From Siphonodentalium dalli (taxonomy: Eukaryota > Mollusca > Scaphopoda > Gadilida > Siphonodentaliidae), in assembly GCA_032622095.1 (NCBI GenBank), contig CP136069.1:48654760-48718759 (forward strand): a stretch of 64,000 nt of DNA, written 5' to 3'. The notes beneath the pieces are model-generated. The model saw nothing but the letters and a program-made list of their open reading frames with translations, was not told the DNA's origin and searched no databases. Position numbers and translations under genes: made by a program. Below, piece by piece: positions 58,141 to 64,000 of this stretch (position 1 is its first letter; each line of letters begins with the position of its first letter).

Positions 58141-58498
58141 ATAGATAGATAGATAGTTTATTGGATAAAGCATGTACATATACAATAGGATTTATAAAAA
58201 TAATATTAGAAAATTCAATGCACATACAAAATCCGGGCGGTGGTGTGACCTAATGGCCGTCTTCCCAGCATCGCCCAGGCAAAAGAAAATTAACGACATG
58301 TTTTATCTCTGTTCAACAGTTCTCATCGACACACACATATTAGCATCTACATGTATACTTGTATTGAATACTAAATACTTCATTTCTCGACAATACATTA
58401 AAATAATGTAGTACTTTGTAGTAGTATAATGGTAATGTATATCAAATATACATAGAATAATGAACTATCAGGATAATCTGACCAAATTCTGTATTCTT
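58141..58498 (-). mobile_element. LINE/SINE 3' tail inserted in the integrase
   Basis: Read on the minus strand this ends AATAAACTATCTATCTATCT, the tail type of L2/CR1-like retroposons. Before it comes a short GC-richer part, GCTGGGAAGACGGCCATTAG and ACACCACCGCCCGG, typical of a LINE 3' UTR. It separates the two integrase halves. The roughly 200 residues of catalytic core expected between them are absent. Confidence 0.6.
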
Positions 58499-58502
58499 AA
58501 GC

Positions 58503-59028
58503 CTCTAATTCCAAGAGAGCACTGATTGCAGACCAACAGGAGAACATCCGACTCAACAGAAAACGAGCTGCTGAATCCCAACTACACCAAGCACAAAAGA
58601 TGGTGAAGAGAAGCAAGATCGTGCTTTCCGAAGTTAAAGTCGGCGACAACGTTACAGTTTCAATCCCATCTGTCGACGGAGGTCGCGGTGATCATCGCAA
58701 CATTATCGGTATCGTCACATATATCAGTGAAAGTCGAATGTACTCCATCGCAGTGAAGTCTGGACTATTGAACGGAAATTACTCTCGAAATCAGTTTGAT
58801 GTGTGTGCCACTGCTCTGTATAGCATTGATAATGTTATTGTTGATAATAGTATTTCCCTACGATCAGCTGTTCAGAAGGAATCTATTAGTGGTGGTCAAG
58901 GGTTTGCAAAGTGCAAATGTTCAGGTAGCAAGCGATGTCAGACTAAGAGATGCAAATGTTTCAAAGCAGGACAGCTATGTAACTCACGATGCCACACAAG
59001 TCTTGACCGTAAGAATAAGAACTGTTGA
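58503..59028 (+). pseudogene. integrase C-terminal half with Cys-rich tail
   Basis: The reading begins SNSKRALIADQQENIRLNRK, RAAESQLHQAQKM, then VGDNVTVSIPSVDGGRGDHR, NIIGIV, YSRNQFDVC and SLRSAVQKESISGGQGFAKC. The last 30 residues are a CXC-like cysteine cluster (KCKCSGSKRCQTKRCKCFKA, then LCNSRCH). An intact stop is at 59026-59028. The same order of basic helix, beta-rich SH3-like segment ('VGD.V...P..DR') and Cys tail is found in KRBA2/SCAND3-like integrases. Residues KMVKRSK lie before the SH3-like segment. The piece is well preserved, so decay is probably recent. Confidence 0.75.
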
Positions 59029-59420
59029 ACTATTACTACATGCTGTTTCAAGATGATTAAGATGTATTATAACGCAATATTATTGTTTGTCAAATGTTAT
59101 TGATGTAATTTGTGTGTGATTTTAATGTTTTAAATACATATCTTATGTTTAATAAATATGTTGATAAACTCACACAAGTTGTTATTATCAATTATCAGAA
59201 TCAGTTAATATTATGTATAATAACTGAATATTTCAGGTATTATATATATTAACTGAGTGAATCAGGTATTATACATAATAACTGAAAATTTCAGTTATTA
59301 TACATAATAACTGATAATACATATTAACATTAACATATATACCCAGTTGGTGAATATGAGCACACGAGACGGAAATTTCGACTGTGTGCCAAATTAAAGA
59401 CCGGAACGAATAATATTATA

Positions 59421-59563
59421 CATCATGACATGGGTGTGGGATGGACAAAATCTCACCCTCTGGGCCAGATATTTGGGCCAGGCACGAGGATTGCCGAGTG
59501 TCCGGACCAAATATCTGGCCCCGAGGGTGATATTTGTCCGTACCCACATCACAGGTCATGATG
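59421..59563. repeat. 143-bp palindrome
   Basis: CATCATGACATGGGTGTGGG at the left pairs with CCCACATCACAGGTCATGATG at the right. Inner arms CTCACCCTCTGGGCCAGATA and TATCTGGCCCCGAGGGTG surround a loop of about 30 bases. Confidence 0.8.
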
Positions 59564-59920
59564 GATCATTTTTCTCCCAACACTATGTGACAGACAAATG
59601 TTAGTCTTGGGAAAAATGCATGTAACCTATTTGCAGAGCAGGGGGGGGGGACGAAGCTGGTTATCAAGACCATCTTATACGTCCATTCTCAGCGCGCAGT
59701 TGTTCACTGGTGTGTTCATGCGCGTTGTAAAAAAAATATTATCTGGATGAATAACATATTGCATCCAAAATTCATATAAATGTAACTTAAGAACTTGAAG
59801 ACTATGTGCTATAATTCACCAATGTGATAAATAAAACTACGGACGAACGTTTATATGTAAATTTGTATTTGCGATGGTTATTGCACCACATTATATCAGC
59901 TTTGCCGTCTGATGAACATT

Positions 59921-61181
59921 GAAGCACAGACCATTGGGGAAAATTACTAAAATACCAATATAGACTGTACCAGTGTAAAGGTTCCGATGATCGATTTTTG
60001 CTAAAACCACACAACAATCAAAACCCTACAAATTCTAGAAATCATTAATTGCAACCAGAACATGCCCTGGTGTGTGTCTTATTGACAATAGAATTCCCTT
60101 TCATTTGACATATAACTCGGCGAAATCGAACGAAGCGAAGTCGAGATATGATATCGGAATCTACCGAATTCTACTGAAAACATCGGTTCGTCATTCTCCC
60201 TGTTCGCCGAGAGCCCTTTGACACCGTTATAAAATCAACATTTTCGAGCAATATATTGTCGCGAACATGTACTTAAATGCGAAGTCATAACATATACATG
60301 CTCATATATATTATACAAGTCATTCCGAAGCCACGATACCTCTTTTATTTCACCGGTGTGTTTGTGCTCGATATTTTCAACATTATCCATCAAACGAATT
60401 CCAGAAACTAGACTTGCAATAAATTTTAAGCGACTTGCTGATTGATTGACAATAATCGAGAGTAAAATTCACAAATGTTGGCTTGAAAAAATAAATAGGC
60501 ATATATATCCGATAGAGTATTGAAGAAACACTTGAATTATTAATTTTCTCTGTTCCAAGAAGTTAAACTGGTTTAAAAACAGAAGTGGACTTGAAAGTAG
60601 AGTTAAATAATTGAAATTTGCTTTGATAAATATTAAAATTCCCGTACATTCTTATTTTACTTTCGGTTTCAATACTTACTGCAGGTCGCAGACATGTCTA
60701 GTTTCTGGAATTCGTTTGAATAAAGTTGAAAATATCGAGCACAAACATACCGGTGAAATAAAAGAGGTATTGGTGGCTTCTGAATGAGAATATATATGAG
60801 CATCTATATGTTATGGCATCGCGTTTAAGTACACGTTCGCGACAATTTATCGCTCGAAAATATTGATTTTATAACGGGATCAAAGGCTCTCGGCGGACAG
60901 GGAGAATGACGAACCGATTTGTTCGGTAGAATGCGGTAGATTCAGATATCATATCTCGACTTCGCTTCGTCCGATTTCGCCGAATTATACGTCAAATGAA
61001 ATGGAATTTTATTGCCAACAAGACAGTACCGGGTGATATTTTGGCTGCAATTATCGATTTCTAGAATTTGTAAGGTTTTGATGGTTGGTGTGGTATTAGC
61101 CAAAATATATCATTGGAACCTTTACACTTGTATAGTCTATATTGATATTTTAGTAATTTTCCCCAAGGGCCTGTGCATTGA
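59921..61181. mobile_element. 1.26-kb foldback element
   Basis: Left arm 59921 to about 60425 and right arm about 60690 to 61181 are inverted copies. Matching landmarks include CATTGGGGAAAATTACTAAA / TTTAGTAATTTTCCCCAAGG, CGAAGCGAAGTCGAGATATG / CATATCTCGACTTCGCTTCG, TTCTCCCTGTTCGCCGAGAG / CTCTCGGCGGACAGGGAGAA, and GGTGTGTTTGTGCTCGATATT / AATATCGAGCACAAACATACC. The loop of about 260 bp is AT-rich and noncoding. Similarity fades outward from 59921 and 61181, so exact termini and target duplications are unknown. Confidence 0.8.
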
Positions 61182-61249
61182 AGAAGTTGTTGCCGCCACT
61201 TCTCGTATATGCTATCGCAGTGTGTAATTTAATATTATCGTCCAATTAC

Positions 61250-62480
61250 ACATACGGATGCCAACTATATATGTTCATGTAGTTATCCTGCCAGATCATT
61301 CATGCACACTTATTTCAGAATGACGCTTTCTGGTTTTCAAGATTTCATTCAGCCACGGATAACCCTTTGGGTTTAAGCAAGAGCTAAAACAAATCATTTG
61401 AAGATTTCGTTACAGTTTTATATAATTTTGATGTTTTTATGTTAAAAACATTTCACCATATTATGCGAATAAGTGGCATGACATCCTTAAACAGTTCAGC
61501 TGTGAGGGTGGGACATGTGTGGTGATGTAGTTCGTTGGACATACATTTGCTTACAACTATACTCATGCACTGTGGGGTGTATGTACTTAAGATAAATCTA
61601 TTTTTGCATCGCTGTGCAAGTAATATGTTTATTATCTTCACTGCTCAAAACGATTTGTCAATTGGTATGCATGTGGCGTGGATTTTACTGAAAACAAGTC
61701 ACGCATTATAATTCAATGTGTAGCTTATTGGGAGCTAATGGGTTCTGCCGTCCATCGGATATATTGACAGTATCCCCGCTAGTACATGTACTTAATTTTG
61801 CATTGAAAGCATTTAATTGACAATGTTATAAACCAGATAAGTTATATGGTAGAGTTATAAAGGTCATTGACAGTAGTTATAACGACACATGTGATCGCAA
61901 CCCCGCCTTGCCTGAATGATCTTTGGACTCGGTATGGATTTGGGAAATACGAACACAGGAGCCTTACTCTTTAAGTATGTCAGCTAACCACCTGTATTAT
62001 AACACGGTCTACTCAGGTGAATACCGCTACAGGTAAGTTATCCTCATACTTAAATGACGGATTTTTTTCTGTTAAACACGTTATAGTGCGTCACTGCGTG
62101 GGTACATAATTATGTTAAAATCACACGTCGTTTGTTGAACCATTATCGTCAAGAACATGAATACAATATAACGAATGTGCTCTATTTTTTCTAGCAATAA
62201 TCATCCAGTGACGGGGTTCCGCATAACGAAACCAGTGTGTTTACACAATTTACTGTAACAATAGCCAATGTTTATGTTTTCCACAACATACACTGAAAAA
62301 CACTAACTCTTAAATACGTGCACCGTTGATTATGGTCCGATTCGGGATGCTGCATATTTAATAATTTTACTTAGTTATTTCCAGAAGGATTGTCAGCACA
62401 AAAGTCAATATTCATTATATTCATACTCTTAAAAAACATATACAGCGAATTGAAAACACAAGAGGAAGTTTAAGTAATGG
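61250..62480. other. unassigned stretch
   Basis: No recognised gene or transposon end. Open frames are under 70 codons. Confidence 0.35.
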
Positions 62481-62491
62481 TTAGAGCACAA

Positions 62492-62554
62492 GAATAGTTC
62501 TTTACCAGAATAAATCGAGTCGGAAACGAGACTAATTCTGGTAAAGAACTATTC
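62492..62554. repeat. palindromic repeat, TTTACCAGAAT family, copy 3 (best preserved)
   Basis: GAATAGTTCTTTACCAGAAT (62492-62511) and its perfect 20-bp complement (62535-62554) enclose a 23-base loop TAAATCGAGTCG-like. Outside, GAGCACA and GTGCTC extend the symmetry. The right flank continues with GGCCGACTTAGAGCACAAAA and CATAATGCAATC, as at 24352-24410 inverted. Confidence 0.85.
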
Positions 62555-62559
62555 GCGTG

Positions 62560-64000
62560 CTCTGGCCGACTTAGAGCACAAAATTGATCCCACATAATGC
62601 AATCAAATGAAATGTGCCATTGAACGTGTTTTGACTACGACGCACAATCCGTGCGCTGGCCGCGATTGGACACAATAGCCGGTTAGCCACGCCCAACAAC
62701 GTGATTATCATGTACTGATCGCCGTTGAATGTGAATAGATATGTCCGAAACAACGCGGACTGGTCTCTCTTTGAAGCGCCCGTGCGATTTGTCTGTTATG
62801 AGTTGCGTGTGCCTAACAATGGGATAATCACTGAACTATTTCTTCGCCAGCCTTGGAAATTGTTGTGCTTTATCAAAAATCAGGGAACGATTGCAACAAT
62901 GGGATTGTGCTCTAAGGAAGAGTTATGAGGCAGACGTTTTAACGTATTTCGAGCACCTGAATACATTCCAGGTGGCTCACAAGTTGTCTGGGCTATATTT
63001 GGCCCACCAACTTGGCGCCAAATATGGGAAAATGTGGTCAAATCATCAACTTTATGATTTTCAGGCATGTATATACAAAACAAATCAAATTCACAAGACC
63101 TTAAAATGTCATGCATATGTTGTCGAACTCACTTTCCGGCTTCCAGAACAGAAAACCATTCCCAGATTCGACAAGTATTTTTGAGTCATGTGCCTTCAAA
63201 TACGGGAGTTTACCTGATTTTGGCGCCTCAATTTCTCAGAATGAGTCAAATTCCGTATTTTATGGTGAATTATTAAGACAAACTAGAGCAACATGTAGGG
63301 CCTTTTCACTGTTTTAGTAATTTCCTTACTGGTTTATACACAAACAAAATACAGCTATGCATCTATTATTAAGAAGAAAAATATTTTCTCAAACAAAGGT
63401 GTATCCCATTATACAGACTTAGCCAAATTTGCCTCTAACAAAGAACTCGCGTTAGTTAATAGTTAGTTGAGGCATGTAACTCAATAAATTGATAGTTATA
63501 TGTGCCTTTATTTTCTTATAACCCTTTAAGAATACTAGATTGAACAAAATTGTAATGGAACTAACAAAACAATAGTTTAAAGGTACGGTTGGCCTTGGCG
63601 GTGGGTATCCTGTGAAAATATTTCCACCCGTCAAAAACCGCCACAAACAGAAAGAACATCAAAATGTAGACAGACTTTGTCCGTATACAAATAAGAAATA
63701 TCGCATAAACAGTATGTTATTGTCAAATGTTTGACCATTGTTATGTAAACAAAAGCATAACAAGTTACTTTTCTGGTATTTGTTTATATTATGATGGTGA
63801 ACATAAAGAGCGTTCTTCGTTCTTCGTTGGTGAATTCCTGATATGGAACTAATAAAGCGCGTTTATGCCATTTGTGTGTGATTAGCCAGTAGCATTGTGC
63901 TGTCTTCTGTAACACAATCAGGCTCTTGCTTAGGTAAAATATAGTAGGTCTTTATGATAACATGTTGTTTACGTGATGGTCATGGTATATATGAACGAAA
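62560..64000. other. unassigned right edge
   Basis: It continues from the palindromic repeat. The open frame at 62891-63184 (97 codons) has no recognised motif and overlaps two others. No gene is supported. Confidence 0.35.

Larger units (their letters stand above)
57200..59335 (+). mobile_element. Ginger/KRBA2-like integrase transposon, disrupted
   Basis: The TIRs are 57200-57321 and 59209-59335, starting TGTTACAGTTAATACGTATT at the left and the near-complement at the right. Both hold TTCAGTTATTATACATAAT and CTGATTCACTCAGTTAATA modules. TATA lies directly outside each end (57196-57199, 59336-59339), compatible with a 4-bp duplication, though the flanks are AT-rich. Between the TIRs is a decayed gene for an integrase of the KRBA2/SCAND3 type. 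Ginger elements are DNA transposons whose transposase is an rve-type integrase, which fits. A LINE tail is inserted in the middle and most of the catalytic core is lost. Confidence 0.75.

Noticed and set aside
62891-63317. Cluster of three overlapping open frames near the right edge
   Set aside because: No motif, overlapping in different frames and next to a repeat; not supported as a gene.

Overview
The window looks like AT-rich genomic DNA from a marine invertebrate, most likely a mollusc. The reasons are split host exons with GT-AG introns, PAN and EGF modules in a small secreted protein, two non-LTR retrotransposons with 2A-type motifs, abundant TACATGTA words, and a very high load of palindromic transposons. 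The animal assignment is solid. The phylum is inferred from repeat style only. No tRNA, rRNA, CRISPR array or prokaryotic operon was seen.

One host gene is supported: a three-exon, plus-strand gene (9986-24778) whose exons join in phase 1-1 to give a 234-residue secreted protein (signal peptide, PAN, EGF-like, PAN). Its two introns (5.9 and 8.1 kb) hold old repeats and a TTAA-flanked piggyBac-type MITE.

Left of the gene (1-9500) are two members of one foldback family, 558-1800 and 4899-9498. Both start GGTGTGACTAA and both are flanked by probable target duplications. The larger one folds on itself over about 1.4-1.7 kb per arm.

The middle (29.6-42.3 kb) is a retrotransposon and transposon block. 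A minus-strand CR1/L2-like LINE has an SGNH-esterase ORF1 and an ORF2 that carries five copies of a GWxGLxHAxP decapeptide, a 2A-like motif, a PHD finger and an endonuclease. It has lost its reverse transcriptase. Next comes a deleted hAT element with clear 14-bp TIRs and a perfect 8-bp target duplication. A second, nearly full-length LINE (37.4-41.4 kb) is inserted into an older LINE of another family, whose two halves lie on either side.

The right part (43-64 kb) has a different repeat vocabulary: an ACCTGGG hairpin minisatellite at each end of a 14-kb stretch (43114 and 57125) with matching inverted termini, two Harbinger-type MITEs, two TA-flanked palindromic MITEs, several foldbacks, a LINE 3' relic and a 45-bp minisatellite of about 40 units. 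It is followed by a Ginger/KRBA2-like integrase transposon (57200-59335) with 122-127 bp TIRs, broken by a LINE tail, and by a 1.3-kb foldback.

Apart from the secreted-protein gene, every recognisable coding sequence belongs to a mobile element, and all of these are broken. The common theme is self-complementary DNA: more than a dozen separate palindromic or foldback units lie in 64 kb.
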